In this document: piece after piece, positions 49,410-61,957 of the stretch
Numbering within the stretch: position 1 is the first letter of the stretch
Layout: the number at the start of each line of letters is the position of its first letter
Source: Silene latifolia
Taxonomy: Eukaryota; Streptophyta; Magnoliopsida; Caryophyllales; Caryophyllaceae
Direction: 5' to 3'
Assembly: GCF_048544455.1 (NCBI RefSeq)
Contig: NC_133526.1
Span: 6,960,001-7,024,000 of the forward strand
DNA length: 64,000 nt
Translations under genes and position numbers: made by a program
The notes under the pieces: model-generated
Databases searched by the model: none
Told to the model about the DNA's origin: nothing
Seen by the model: the letters and a program-made list of their open reading frames with translations, nothing else

Positions 49410-50206
49410 CTCCTCTGCACGGCTGCGAATAATATTAATGATGCCTCGACGATCTTAAAGCATCTGAAATCAGTCTTTTCGGGAGCCTCTCATTCGGATG
49501 TGGACTCCTCTTTTGACCCAGGTACACACATGGACAGTATTGAAGCCTGCAATCTACGATTTTGAGTAGCAGTTCTGTTTTAGTTGATTACATTGAGCTT
49601 CTCTCTACGACTCTACCTATATACAATAGCTAGGTAGCATTTCAATTTAAAAGATCATCGAACATTAGCCCATCTCTCGAGGATATATTTGTAAAATAAT
49701 AATTTCCGTGAATTGATCGATCATAGTTCATTCTCCCATCTCTTAGGGTAGTTTTATATCTCAAGTTTTCCCACAACCATGCATATTATTTTTTTCCCTG
49801 TTATATGAGAATAATAATATAGTCATAATTCAGCTCCCATTTATGATGTTATTATTGCTTCACACGTCTGTTTTCAATTGTCAATGTTGTGAAGTCTTCA
49901 ATTCTTTGGTATTATCAACTGATGTGCCATTCCATTCAGGCCCCTTTCCACTCGCTATCGACTTTATGAGGGTTAGGTTGATCCCAATGAGTGGTGACGG
50001 GTGACTATAGCAATATAATGTTGTGGTGACTGAATTTTTTTTGTTTTGCGGTTTTCCTGTTATTCTCTTATGAGATGGCAATTTTGAGTGTCGGGTCAGC
50101 CTTTTTGAATGGTTATTTGGACCAAGTCAGTTTTGTCTTGTCTACACCCGGACAACTATGTACTCTATTATCATCATGTGTAAACAAACGTGTAAATTGT
50201 CATAAT

Positions 50207-50446
50207 TTTTTTATTTATTTTTTTGATTAGGTAAGAAAACTAGGTTGATCCTCTAGGGTAGGACCAACTTATCTCATCCTTTCGAATGAGGGAGGTAAGT
50301 TGAAGCCACCGGCTATCAAACCACCTCGAAAGAGTTGGACATGAATGTCCAACAGAAGCCATGAAGTCAACAACCTTGTTGGCTTCACGAAAGCAATGTT
50401 TAATTATCATTTCATCGGAAAAAAATGAAGGTTTAATTTCACATCC
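50207..50446 (-). mobile_element. Retroposed element (SINE or LINE end), unit 2 only
   Basis: A T-rich left edge (poly(A) on the minus strand) and the duplication TTGTCATAAT at 50197-50206 and 50447-50456 mark a 240-bp retroposed insertion. Copies 1 and 3 have an empty site. It therefore entered after units 2 and 3 separated. Confidence 0.8.
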
Positions 50447-51149
50447 TTGTCATAATAATTGATGTAATAGGAGTACTAAATACCCACACTTATAGTTGTG
50501 GGTTAAGTTTTATATAAATGCTTAAAAAGATTGATGGTAACTCTCGAAGACCCTAAAGTGTGTATTGTACTGTAATTACTGAAGTTTTGCTGTCTTAAAA
50601 ACTAACACATAGTCTGTACAAAAATCATACAATTGACAATTCGACATGAATTATGTGAACTAACTCTTAGCCCTATACCAGAGGAACGACCCGATGGAGT
50701 AGTGAGCTGGTCTACGTTGCTGCCACTTTCCCAACCTAACACAACACAACGACCTTTCTATCCAACCTAAACCAAACCATTCTATAAGGTTCTGGCTTTA
50801 CGTACAACATTCATTTCGACCTAGCCCAACATGACCACTCAATCCACCTTAAACATAACTTACTCAAGGGAGCTTTTTGTAACGACCATTATATCTAGAA
50901 CGGGCAAAAGTTCATCCGTCTTGAACCCAACCTAGTAAAACCCAAAAATTGGGTGAACCGAAATTGATCCGAGTATCTGACCTAAGGTAAACTGATAATG
51001 CTAGAAGCTTTATTTGTTCCAACTCGAACATAACCAACCCGACTCGATCCAATATTAACTCAACCCGATGACTCGATAACAAGTTAGCTTAACAATAATG
51101 CAAATAAGCCCATATTAATATTTCTATCTCAAATGTTTTCACTTAAATA

Positions 51150-51340
51150 CTCCCCCTCCTATTCACTCATTTCTTCCCTTCCATTTTGCACAAGAAATAA
51201 AAAAATGATTGTGGACCACACAAAACACTCTACCTCACATACAATTGATTCCACACAAAACCTTCCAGAAAAGGAAAGAGAGAAGAAAATCCGACTATCA
51301 TGGAAACGAAAAGAGGAGGAAATGAGTGAATAGAAGGAAG
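51150..51340. mobile_element. Stowaway MITE, copy in unit 2
   Basis: This is the duplicate of the MITE at 42355-42545 at the same relative position, with TA on both sides. Confidence 0.8.
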
Positions 51341-52498
51341 TATAAAACTAACACACACATACTGTTTTAACATGAAATCACCCATCTAATTAATTACATA
51401 AGATATAACTTGAGAGTTGTTCATGGGTCGTTCCGTCTATTGAATCTGGCCCACCCCACACGCAAAATAAGCAGGTACTTACAAGGCGTTATAAGATGCA
51501 AAGGCTCAGCCCACTAACCCGCTTGTCCGTGGGACAAAAAATTAACGCGAGTCCGACCAGAGCCTAGATTTGATCACCTCTAAACAAGACCCGATACTGA
51601 CCCAAGCCAAATTCAACTCGACTTGTCACCGATGATAACCCTATATGAATCAACCAAGCCAAACTTGTCGGTGACCAGACTCAATATAACCCGTTTCAAT
51701 AACCAACCAGAGTAACCCGATTCCCATCTTTCCTTTATAACCTATCTACATAGCCAACTAGTCACCTAACCAAGCCAAATTCAGATATTTACCCTTCAAC
51801 CCCTCCCAATTGTTTCAAGTAGAGCTGATCATCTCCGGGCCAACCCGTCCAGCCCGGCCCGTCCAGCCTGCTATTGAAGCGGGCTTGGACTCGTAAAATA
51901 TTTTAAAAAATGGTTAACAGACAAGTTCAAGTTGACCTGCTATTTTACCCTTCAAGTATCCTTCATTCTTCATAGTTCATACGACTCAACTGCCCAACAC
52001 CTTCATTTTCTCTTAATCCCTAATTCCTTATTTCCTAAATTGTCAAACCCTTTCTTTTCCAACTTTTGGTTCATAAATTCAATTCCTAATCTATCTTTCA
52101 ATTAATTATCCCAATCTTTCTTTAGATATAGTATTGCATCTTGTCAAACTACATAGTTCGTCAGATCTATCAGGTATGTATTCTAATTTCTATGCATCAA
52201 ATTAATTTTTATTTTTAGTTTTGTGATTCGATTTTACTGTGTGTTGTCTTAAATTCAATCAAAATTTGGAAATCAGATATAATTGTTGTCAAATACATGC
52301 GACGTGTATGGAATTTCTACTATTATATATACAAAGGTAATAATTTGGGGGTTAACAATCTTAACATCGCTACTGCAAATGTTTACAGTGTTGTACTGTG
52401 TATATTTGTTTAGTTTTTGAAATATTGTTTTGTATTATACTATTATAATGTAATTCAATGTTGTTTATGTTTTTTTTATCCGTTGTCTCTGTTTGTAG

Positions 52499-55400
52499 TA
52501 TAATGGCGCCAGGGAACGGGAAATCACCAATAGTAGTGGTGGATGAGGAAGAAGAACTTCCTGATAAATCGGTAAAAGCCACTTGCTATTATTGTTCTAC
52601 AGTTTTAACCACTAATAAAAACAGTTAGGAACTATTGCTTAGCTGGTACTGAAACTGGTAGTGGCACATTGTTGTCTATGAAAAATCCGTCTGTTAATTT
52701 AGAAGAGCTATATGCATATATGTTGTAGCTGGTGCGCATCCTTTTACTACTTGTGAGGAACCCGGGTTCAAATACATGATTAGGACAATGTGTCCTCAGT
52801 TTAATATAATTGGCGGAACTATATACTACTCCCATCACTTACATTGTCACATGCTTTGTTCTACATTTACTTTACTGGACACTCACTTTGAAAAATATGT
52901 ATTCATCTCTCCAGGAGCAGGGAGATGTTGTTTCGGTGTCAAACTCTACATCTAATGTGATCAGTAAAGAAACTTCTGCCGACATTGCTAAAGAAAAGGT
53001 CAATCACTTGTCTATTAACTTATCTCGAGGTTTATGTTTTGACTCAAACATAAATTATGTTAGTTTCAAATTTCAATATAAATAGGTGGAGAGATTGGAT
53101 GGAGTACAGTCGGTGCACCTATTACATTATTTGGTCAGTTGAATATTCATACCACTGTTGTGCGTTTGGTTGGGGGAGGAGGTTGGAGTTCGTAGAATAC
53201 TACCTAACGAGTTCGAATATAAAGAACTCGGGTAACTAGTTTGTAAACAATCTCCATTCCTATACGGGTGATCCGTTTTGAGGATCAGCTGACTGGATCC
53301 CGAACCATGCAATCGTGCTTCGTAGTACATTGTCTACTTGTGCTATCATGAGGTACCCAGTTTCTGAACTCTGTAACCAATCTCTCTCTTGTTGCAAGTT
53401 AAAGTGAATACCTATAGCAGTAAACACTTGGCTATGTACATGGGTTATTTCAATATTTCAGATTCACAGTAAGAAAGGATGTTGTCGGGGAGTGGATGTA
53501 GCTTGCGGGAGAAGCACTATAGGATCTTTTCGTTCTTTAATCTTACCTCTTTTTGACTGGTTCTACAGGGCAATGATGCATTTAAAGAGAAGCAATGGTC
53601 GAAAGCTATAAGTTTTTACACTGAAGCTATCAAGCTTAATGGAAATAATGCGACCTACTATAGCAATAGGGCAGCCGCATATCTGGAACTTGGCAGGTAC
53701 TATTTTTTATTGGGTGCCTGCTAGTATGGATATATTGTATTATGTCTTCTAAGGTACTGAAAATAGAGTTCTAAATGTCACCACAAGATAAAGAGGTAAA
53801 CTATTATAGTTTTTTTTCTGAAAATTCATGCGGTGCCCACAAGGTTGTGTGAATTCCAACATATGTCAGTGGCCCAATTATACAATTTCTAGGTTTGCAA
53901 GTACTACTTGGTATTTCAAACTATGATTCACCCATACAATTTGCAGTCATGAAATTCTACCACAAGAATTAAGGAGGAACAAAAAGATGTGCGGGATAAT
54001 AAAAGTGGGATAAGATGTGAGCTTAAATCACACTAGCTAAAAATAGTTAACAAAAAGAGAGAGATTGAAAGTAGGAAGTTTAAAGATAGTAAACTTAAAA
54101 CGGAAGCAAGAAATCTAAAATTATTTATGAAATGTAATGATTTTTACTTGAATACTACGAACCAGTTGGTTGTGAGATGTAATACCATACTGGTAAATAA
54201 GACCATCTCGTATTTATATTGTTTTTTTTAAAGAAATATTCATATTGATTTTGCTAAGCTGTCTGCTAAATGTGTGCTCTATTGCCAGCTTTGTCCAAGC
54301 TGAGGATGATTGCACCAAGGCCATAAACCTTGATAAGAAGGTATGCCAAATGCCATTCTCTTACTTATGCGACTGATTACTTCACTTAAAATATGATGCA
54401 TAATGATTTATGTTAATGGTCGAGGGCAATCATATTTTTGAATCATGTATGTTACTATCTGTTACTCACGGTTCTGGATATTTGGCTTGTAAGTACCGGG
54501 AAACAAGAGGTGAATTGTGTTTGATTTCCATTGATAACATGCTCGTTTAAACAATATCAGAGCTATAAAACAATGAATCCATTAATACTTATCACACATC
54601 ACCGTTTGAAAGCTGTAAGCCTGTAACCTAGAATAAACTAGAAGAGATGCGGAAAGAGGATTATTTTGTCTATTATATTTGTTAGGGAAACATTTATGGA
54701 CTACCTATATCGTTTTTTATCTTCTCAGTTCTCAAACTACATGGCTGAAGAAAAAACATTTTTTTCTGAAGTAGGTCGATATTTATGAATCTTTGCGGGT
54801 TAGGATTTATTGGGATAAACGTAGAATGTCATCTGGCTTGTGAAATTAGCGTGGCTAATGACTTTAGGGTTATAAACGTCTCATAGATGAAAGAACTCAA
54901 AAAGTTGGAACTTTTTGAACTCCACTTCTTTCTTGTTGCAAAGGATCTATCATAACTTTGGGCTAAACTATCTTTGGATTTTCATATGAAAACTATTGTC
55001 TACAAAATTGCAGATGCTTCTTTGTCTGAACGATGGAGAATTTTACCGTTTCTTTCCTGTTCATAAAGCTAATTGTGAAATTATGATTCCTGGTCACAAA
55101 AGTCAGCATTGCTTTAAGCACAAGTTAATTTCTAGCACAGCATACTAAAGAGGTGTTGCACTCTTATGCTCATTATTTTTGGATTTGTACAGAATGTGAA
55201 AGCATATTTACGTAGAGGAACAGCTAGAGAGATGCTTGGTTACTACAAAGAGGCCATTGAAGGTTTGTCACTCTGCTTTCTCCTACACTCCACACCTTTT
55301 TTATACTATCTACTTACAACCCTTCGTTTGTGTGATCGCCTTAAGTAAATTTTATACATAAATTTGGTAAGATGTGTATGATAAAATGAAATGTTGAACA

Positions 55401-55634
55401 CAGTAACACAACAGTACTTGAATTAGATGGGATGAGTATGTTACGATCTAGAAAATCCACAATGTGTATGGCAGAGAGGTTTATCATGCTCGGTATTGTA
55501 AAATCTGATTCAAGTGACATGGCTAATTAACGATAATGTTGTATATTGCAGATTTCAGATATGCACTTGTGCTTGAACCAACAAATAAAAGAGCCGCCGT
55601 TACAGTAGAGAGGCTGAAGAATTTGTTCCAGTAG
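52499..55634 (+). CDS. Chimeric TPR gene candidate, unit 3
   Basis: This has the same structure as the unit 2 gene: acceptor ending at 52498, ATG 52503, captured coding exon to 52571, optional exon 52915-52998, then exons 53569-53696, 54289-54340, 55193-55262 and 55552-55634. Exon lengths (69, 84, 128, 52, 70, 83) and phases equal those in unit 2, and no stop interrupts. The captured exon is unchanged. TPR1 reads GNDAFKEKQWSKA here against GNQAFEDKQWPKA in unit 2, so the copies have begun to differ in sequence while staying open. The leader intron would be 52174-52498. Expected product 133 or 161 aa, soluble, with a complete TPR clamp. Expression is unknown. Confidence 0.5.
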
Positions 55635-56632
55635 CTCCTCTGCACGGCTGCGAATAATATTAATGATGCCTCGACGATCTTAAAGCATCTGAAATCAGTC
55701 TTTTCGGGAGCCTCTCATTCGGATGTGAACTCCTCTTTTGACCCAGGTACACGTGGACAGTATTCAAGCCTGCAACCTACGATTTTGAGTAGCAGTTCTG
55801 TTTTAGTTGATTATATTGAGCTTCTCTCTACCTATATACAATAGCTAGGCAGCATTTCAATTTAAAAGTATCATCGAACATTTAGCCCATCTCTCGAGGA
55901 TATATTTGTAAAATAATAATTTCCGTGAATTGATCGATTATAGTTCATTCTCCCACCTCTTAGGTAGTTTTATATCTCAAGTTTTCCCACAACCATGCAT
56001 ATTATTTTTTTCCCTGTTATATGGGAATAATAATATAGTCATAATTCAGCTCCCATTTATGTTATTATTGCTTCACACTTCTGTTTTCAATTGTCAATGT
56101 TGTGAAGTCTTCAATTCTTTGGTATTATCAACTGATGTGCCATTCCATTCAGGCCCCTTTCCACTCGCTATCGACTTTATGAAGGTTAGGTTGATCCTAA
56201 TGAGTGGTGACTGGTGACTATAGCAATATAATGTTGTGGTGACTGAAATTTTTTGTTTTGCGGTTTTCCTGTTGCTCTTATGAGATGGCAATTTTGGGTG
56301 TCGGGTCAGCCTTTTCGAATGGTTATTTGGACCAAGTCAGTTTTGTCTTGTCTACACCCGGACAACTATTTACTCAATATTATCATGTGTAAACGTGTAA
56401 ATTGTCATCATAATTGATGTTTGATGTAAAAAATAGGAGTACTAAATACCCACACTTGTAGTTGTGGGTTAAGTTTTATATAAATGCTTAAAAAGATTGA
56501 TGGTAACTCTCTAAGACCCTAAAGTGTGTATTGTACTGTAATTACTGAAGTTTTACTGTCGTAAAAACTAACACGATAGTCTTACAAAAATCATACAAAT
56601 GACAATTCGACATGAATTATGTGTACCAACTC

Positions 56633-56745
56633 AGTAACTCCAACTCCTACATTTGGGGGTGACTATTTCCCGTGTAATAGCTAATTAGATTTTATTATGT
56701 TGTTTCGGGATTTCCCCTCTTAAACACCAAAAAAAAAATAAAAAA
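56633..56745 (+). mobile_element. Short retroposed element with poly(A), unit 3 only
   Basis: About 113 bases ending in an A-rich tail, flanked by AACTC at 56628-56632 and 56746-56750. It is absent at the same place in copies 1 and 2. It is probably a 5'-truncated LINE or a SINE fragment. The duplication is short, so confidence is moderate. Confidence 0.6.
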
Positions 56746-57670
56746 AACTCTTAGCCCTACGAGAGGAACGACCTGATGGAGTAGTGAGCTGGTCTACATT
56801 GCGGCCACTTTCCCAACCTAACACAACGCAATGACCTTTCTATCCAACCTAACCAAACCATTCTAAAAATTTCTAGCTTCAAGTTTAACATTCAATTCGA
56901 CCTAACCCAACATGACTCAATCCACCTTAAATGTAAGTTACTTAAGGGAGATCTTTGAAACGACCTGCATAGGAACCCGAACTGGCAAAAGTTGATCTGA
57001 CCTCAGAACTTAAAAATTGGATGAACCAAAACTGACTCGACTCAAGGCTAAACTGATAACAAATAGGGGCCTTATATGTTCCTACTCAAACTTAGCCAAC
57101 CCGACTTGACCCGTGACCCAATATTAACTCAACCCGATGACCAAATAACCTATTAACTTAATAATGGTGAAATAAGACCAAATTAACATTTATCTAAAAA
57201 ATAAAACTAATACAAGATATAAGCATGAAATCACCCATCTAATTTTAAATACATAATATAAAATATATGGTGATAACATAACCAGATAGTCAGATACTGA
57301 CCCGAATCAAACTCAACCCAACTTAATCACCCGATGATGACTCTGCATGAACTATAACCGACCCAACCCCGTCATTAACCCTATAGTCCTACACAAACGA
57401 ACTCAATAAACCGATCCGCTTTAACTCATCCCATAATCAACCTGAGTAACCCGATTTCCACCTCTCCATATACCCTATCTACATGGCCAACTAGTCACCT
57501 AACCAAGCCAAATTCAGATATTTACCCTCCAACCCCTCTCAATTGTTTCAAGATACTACTCATCACATCACACACTTTTTATTACACCCTTTATTCCTCC
57601 TTCACTCCACCTCCTCACTTCCTCACTCACTCAACCAAACACAAAACCTAACACCCAAAAAGATAAAGAA

Positions 57671-60316
57671 ATGTCCCACCACTCTCCTCCACTACTACTC
57701 CTACACATTATCCTCCTCCTCTTCTCTCTCCTGCCCGCCTTCCTCTCCCTGCCCGTCCTCCCCAACCCAAACCCGAACCCGAACTCACTTCAATCCTTCC
57801 ACCCAAACCCAAACCCATCCCAACCAATCACCATCCCTTCCTTCCCTGAACAATCCGCTCTCTCCGGCTGCCCGCTCCACCTACCCGACCCGCTTTTCCC
57901 AGCTGTCAAATCATCCTGCACCGGTCAACACCCCGGTCAGCTCCCTAACCATGCACAATGCTGCCCGGTTCTCGCTTCCTGGCTCTACTCCGCTTACTCC
58001 ACCACCGCCCTCCGCACCAACTCCAACCCCAACACCAATGACAGCGACAACGAGGTGAGGAAAACGACGTCGTTGGAAATGCCGGATTTGCCGGATGATT
58101 CGGAGACTTGTGTTGACGCTTTGGAGAATGTGATGAGGGATAAAGGATTGAATTTAGTTAAACCGAATGAAACTTGTGATGTTGTTTATTGTTATTGTGG
58201 GATTCGACTTCATCCTCTTACTTGTTCCTCTGCGTTTCGGGTTGATGATAAAGGGGAGATTGTTGGAGATTCTCGTGTCGATTCGCTTGAGCGACATTGT
58301 TTGAGTAGTGGTACTGGGACCAAGAATCGACTTGCTCGTTGTTCTAAATGCTTGCATTCTCTCTACTCGGTAATGCTACTTTTCTGGTCCTATGTCGTTT
58401 TGATTCGTTTATTTCTCGGTTCTTCACTCAGTTTTTTGGGCTGATTTAGCTTCGTGTGACGAAGTTTGAGTTAATTTTTACGAGTTTTGATTATTTTTGA
58501 GTTTAGATATGGTGAATTTGCACATAATTTTTGGAAAATTAATTCACTATGTTATTCGGATAAATTTTCACTAAAATTGTTGTTTTAGGTCACCAAAGTG
58601 GGAAATAACTCGAATTTCAGGCCAAATATGTGAAATTATCCAACAACATAGGCCTTGTTCTTTATAAATTCCAGTTTAGTTTAATTTAATTCAGGTCTAT
58701 TCGATTTAGCTTACTTAATATTTGCCTAGTACTCATAATTAAGTTTGTTTTAGGTTAGGTTAGGTCTTTTTAGTTAAATACTCCCTTCTATTCTAAGAAA
58801 TGCTCCATATTCTGTTCTTGGGCTTATTCACTATAATTGTCCCATTTTCATTTTAAGTATGTTTATGTTACTAAACATCTTACTTTATTAATGATATATA
58901 TCCGCCACTACACTCACAACCTTCATCTTTGTGCAAAAAAGCAAACGGAGCGTTCCAAAGAATCTAAGGTAGTACTCCCCGTCCTTGTCATTTGTTTGCC
59001 TTTGGTTTTGACACAGAGTCCAAGGAAAGAAGAGTGGGTCAATTATTAGATGCCAAATGGAGCAAATTGAGTATGGAGGATTCAACTACCCATCAAAGGC
59101 ATTCCTAAACTAGAAAGGCAAACAAATGACTAAAACACCTCAAAATAAAATAGGTAAACAAATAACGGGACGGAGGAAGTAACATAAAGTCTTGATTTGG
59201 ACCCTGCTCTCACATCATGCACCCCAAATGAAGATAGATTAGTCCAAGATTCCCAAACATTTAGTATGTGACTAAATGCTAATCATTATTACTTTAAACC
59301 AAGTATTATTAAAATTCCTTAATCATTCCTTCCTTCAATTCAATTATTGGCAAATTATTAGGAGGAAGAGGAATGTATACTACTCCCATCACTTACATTG
59401 TCACATGCTTTGTTCTACATTTAACAATTATTGTCCAGATAAATCTGGAAATTAGATCATTGTGTCATGAATCTGTTTGGCTGCTTGGCCAAGAATCAGT
59501 TATATGTGACCCTTTCAAGACGAATCTGGATCATCTGTCCCATTTCCGTGTCTCATCTTATGTCCCACTACCTTATCTTCTGATAAATAAATCTTCTTAT
59601 TATATTTACACAATTACTTATAATGGTTAGTGATCATGTGTCATGTGTGTAAAATGGAGAACTAGTGCGAGACAAGACGAGACACGGAAATGGGACAGAG
59701 AGTACAGACTCTTTCGACACCTTTCACACCCATGGTATTAAATGTCAATATGAGACTTGATCTCGGAATTGAGTTGTCTTGGTTGATCTCAGACGATTCA
59801 TTTAAATGGTGCGGATATTCACAATAGTAATCAAAACCTTGGTAACTCTTGCAATTCAGTATTGCAGCAGAGTGACAGAGTCCAAGTGGAAGTGGAAATG
59901 CGACATATTTTGCGGTAGTAACTATATATAATGCAGGAAATAAGTTACTTATTATTGTAGCATTAAACCTTGTGATACAGCTTAAGAAGAGTCCAAGTGG
60001 AAGTGGAAATGCGACAAGATCAGAAGGCAGGACGGAGAAAATGCGTGGAAGAGACTGCGAACTGATGGGTTTAACATGGCTTCTCAATAAAGATAGAGAC
60101 GCATATATGTCGACTGTAACTTCAGTAATGAGAGTCCTAATGCTGAATCCAGACAGCCCAGATCCGCTCTCTTGCAGCCTGAGCAGTGACGGTTTGCCCC
60201 TCGCTGTCGACTCTGTTGAAATCGATGGTCAGTCCTCATCAGTCGCTCTTCACTTCTCCCTCTACCTGTATATCTGTTTATTTGTCCCACTGATCATGTA
60301 CTTATCCTCTTTTTAG
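57671..60316 (+). CDS. GPI-anchored SPARK-domain protein (At4g28100-like)
   Basis: Two exons, 57671-58369 and 59981-60316, join at a codon boundary (donor TCG|GTAATG, acceptor GATACAG) and give 344 aa. Residues 1-26 form a Leu-rich signal peptide, followed by a Pro/Asn-rich linker with NPNPNPN repeats. A cysteine-rich SPARK-like domain follows, with landmarks SGCPLHLPD, CCPVLASWLYSAYSTTAL, DDSETCVDAL, NETCDVVYCYCGIRLHPLTC and CSKCLHSLY. Exon 2 holds DCELMGLTWLL and CSLSSDGLPLAVDS. The final 24 residues are hydrophobic after a Ser-rich stretch, a GPI-attachment signal, so the protein should sit on the outer face of the plasma membrane. Its molecular role is not known. The intron carries a MITE and a duplicated piece of exon 2, and an alternative in-frame acceptor exists at 59878. 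Confidence 0.9.
58975..59179. mobile_element. Stowaway-type MITE in GPI-gene intron
   Basis: The left end CTCCCCGTCCTTGTCATTTG and right end CAAATAACGGGACGGAGGAAG are inverted, with TA on both sides (58973-58974, 59180-59181). Same family as 25817-26024. Confidence 0.75.
59376..59695. mobile_element. Possible MITE whose left end recurs in the captured blocks
   Basis: It begins TATACTACTCCCATCACTTA. The phrase GTCCCATTTCCGTGTCTC near 59537 is the inverse of GAGACACGGAAATGGGAC near 59677. The first 48 bases are identical to the 3' end of the captured 5' block in units 2 and 3. The outer boundary is uncertain. Confidence 0.4.
59877..59905 (+). repeat. 29-bp duplicate of GPI-gene exon 2 start
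   Basis: These 29 bases (AGAGTCCAAGTGG onward) are identical to 59988-60016 at the start of exon 2, 111 bases downstream. The spacing is a multiple of three. Confidence 0.85.
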
Positions 60317-61762
60317 TAAACTTGATCTGTTTCGAGTTTGGTGTAATGATCTGTAAGTTTTGTGTAGTTAATTAAGTTTGGTTATGGTCCTTATGGACTT
60401 GTAGTTTGTTGTTCAACAACTATCCTATAGACCTTTAGTTAGTATAGGATCCTCTATGGTAAAACTGATCTGACATTCAGACATGAGGTTGCCCCTAACT
60501 AGATCCGGCAAATGAGTCGGTTGGACCAGGTTTGAGTTGGGTCAGTTTTGGATCGAGTCAGGTTATTCTGGATTATGAGTATGTAGTTTTGAATCGTTTC
60601 GGGTCACTCGGGTTGCCTAATAGAGGTTTTATTGGTTAAGGTAGCCAAGAAATGTGTTTTTTAGAGAATTACCTATTTATAAATTTAAATTCGATAATTT
60701 ATTGTTATTTTAACTTAGATAATACCAAGTGTGAATGCAAATTGTCATTTAATGTCATTTCGTGTCAATTCGAGTTATGTATGATTGGTTCATTTTCGAG
60801 TGGAGTGGCATTAGATGAGGCCAAGTTTAATTCGGGTCACATCAGATCGGATATTAGGGCAAATTTGAGTTCTACAATCGCGTCAATCATCGGTCTTGAG
60901 ACAGGTCGGCTTATTATTATTGAGCTACTGTTACTCGTAAAACCGTCCTATATTAAGTATTGTAACAATTTGTGATATTCATTTGTTGACATTTAGTAGG
61001 AGACATGGGGCAGCAGTAACATGGTGTTGGGACCTGCAACAGTGACCAACACTCGTGATTTTCATTTGGCAATGAGAATTGAAAGGGTAGTAGTCAGTTA
61101 TAATATCCTCCGTATATTGCCACGGGCATTAAACACTCTGCCACGAATTTCGTGAAAATTTGGATGAGTTCAAAGTTCAAAGTTCAAACTGTGTGTTGTG
61201 TTTAATGACAAACTTGACAGCTCTCAATTGACTCTACATTGTAGCTCCTGTTGTGTAGCACCAATGCTTGTGACTTGTGAGATTATTAATGGCAAATTGG
61301 GTAAAAACATGAATACGGAGCCGAGTTGAGAAAAGGAAAAATCTTAGAACGATAGCATTCGTCTTGAGATAAATCTTTTGTTAGACCCTAGACCTCCTCC
61401 TTTCATATGTCATACAGACTTAACCTGTTTTAAGTTTGAGACGTATATTGCCGTCTTAAACAAGAATTTGTTGATTCAAAGAGTAATCGAAAACAATTCT
61501 GTTCTGATTTGAGTCTAATTGGTTAAAGGTAAATCAGTTCGGACTTTAGATTTATGTATGTCAAACTCGATTCAAATTTAGTCGGATTAAACTTGGTTAT
61601 TATGTGTGATTTTAGATGTAAAATTCAGATATTTCAAATCGATTTTTGTTTTAAGATTTATATTATTAGATCTAGGTTATCATATGGTATTGACCATCTC
61701 CTCATTCTTCTGATGCATGCATCATGCATTCTTAAAGATGCTTCTTTCAAGCATGACTAAGG
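60317..61762. other. Intergenic, GACCC-type words in reverse orientation
   Basis: No gene is recognised. From about 60500 to 60860 the reverse complement of the GACCC block (GGGTCAG, CGGGTCAC) is scattered through AT-rich DNA. The remainder shows nothing I can name. Confidence 0.4.
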
Positions 61763-61921
61763 CCCTGTTCTTTTCGGTTCACTTCAGTTCTCATTCAACT
61801 TCAGCTTAGCTTATTTCAGCTCTATTTATCTCAGCAAATTTTAATTCATTTGGTTTCATTCAGCTCACTTTAGTCTAAAAAGCATTATAATATACAAGTA
61901 CATTTGCATCATGTTTAGCTT

Positions 61922-61924
<3 letters not shown>

Positions 61925-61957
<33 letters not shown>

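Larger units (their letters stand above)
45777..52012 (+). repeat. Tandem segmental duplication unit 2 (captured 5' block plus TOC64 3' half)
   Basis: The unit is 45777-46667 (foreign 5' block), then 46668-51830 (TOC64 exon 9 remnant to 3' flank), then a GACCC-rich tail. It is followed directly by unit 3 with the same order. Intron sequences of units 2 and 3 are almost identical over kilobases (shared offset 6215 at the start), which indicates recent duplication. Confidence 0.9.
52013..57552 (+). repeat. Tandem segmental duplication unit 3
   Basis: Same order as unit 2: foreign block 52013-52882, TOC64 exon 9 remnant onward from 52883, 3' flank to CAATTGTTTCAAG at 57552, where similarity stops just before the GPI-protein gene. 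The flank from about 56640 is visibly more diverged than the flank of copies 1 and 2 and lacks their MITE and GACCC tail. Confidence 0.88.

Noticed and set aside
57543-58058. 171-codon open frame overlapping the GPI-protein gene exon 1
   Set aside because: It is a second frame of a C-rich, stop-poor stretch. Its product is a Pro/Thr/Ser run with no family likeness, while the other frame gives a clear signal peptide and SPARK-type domain.
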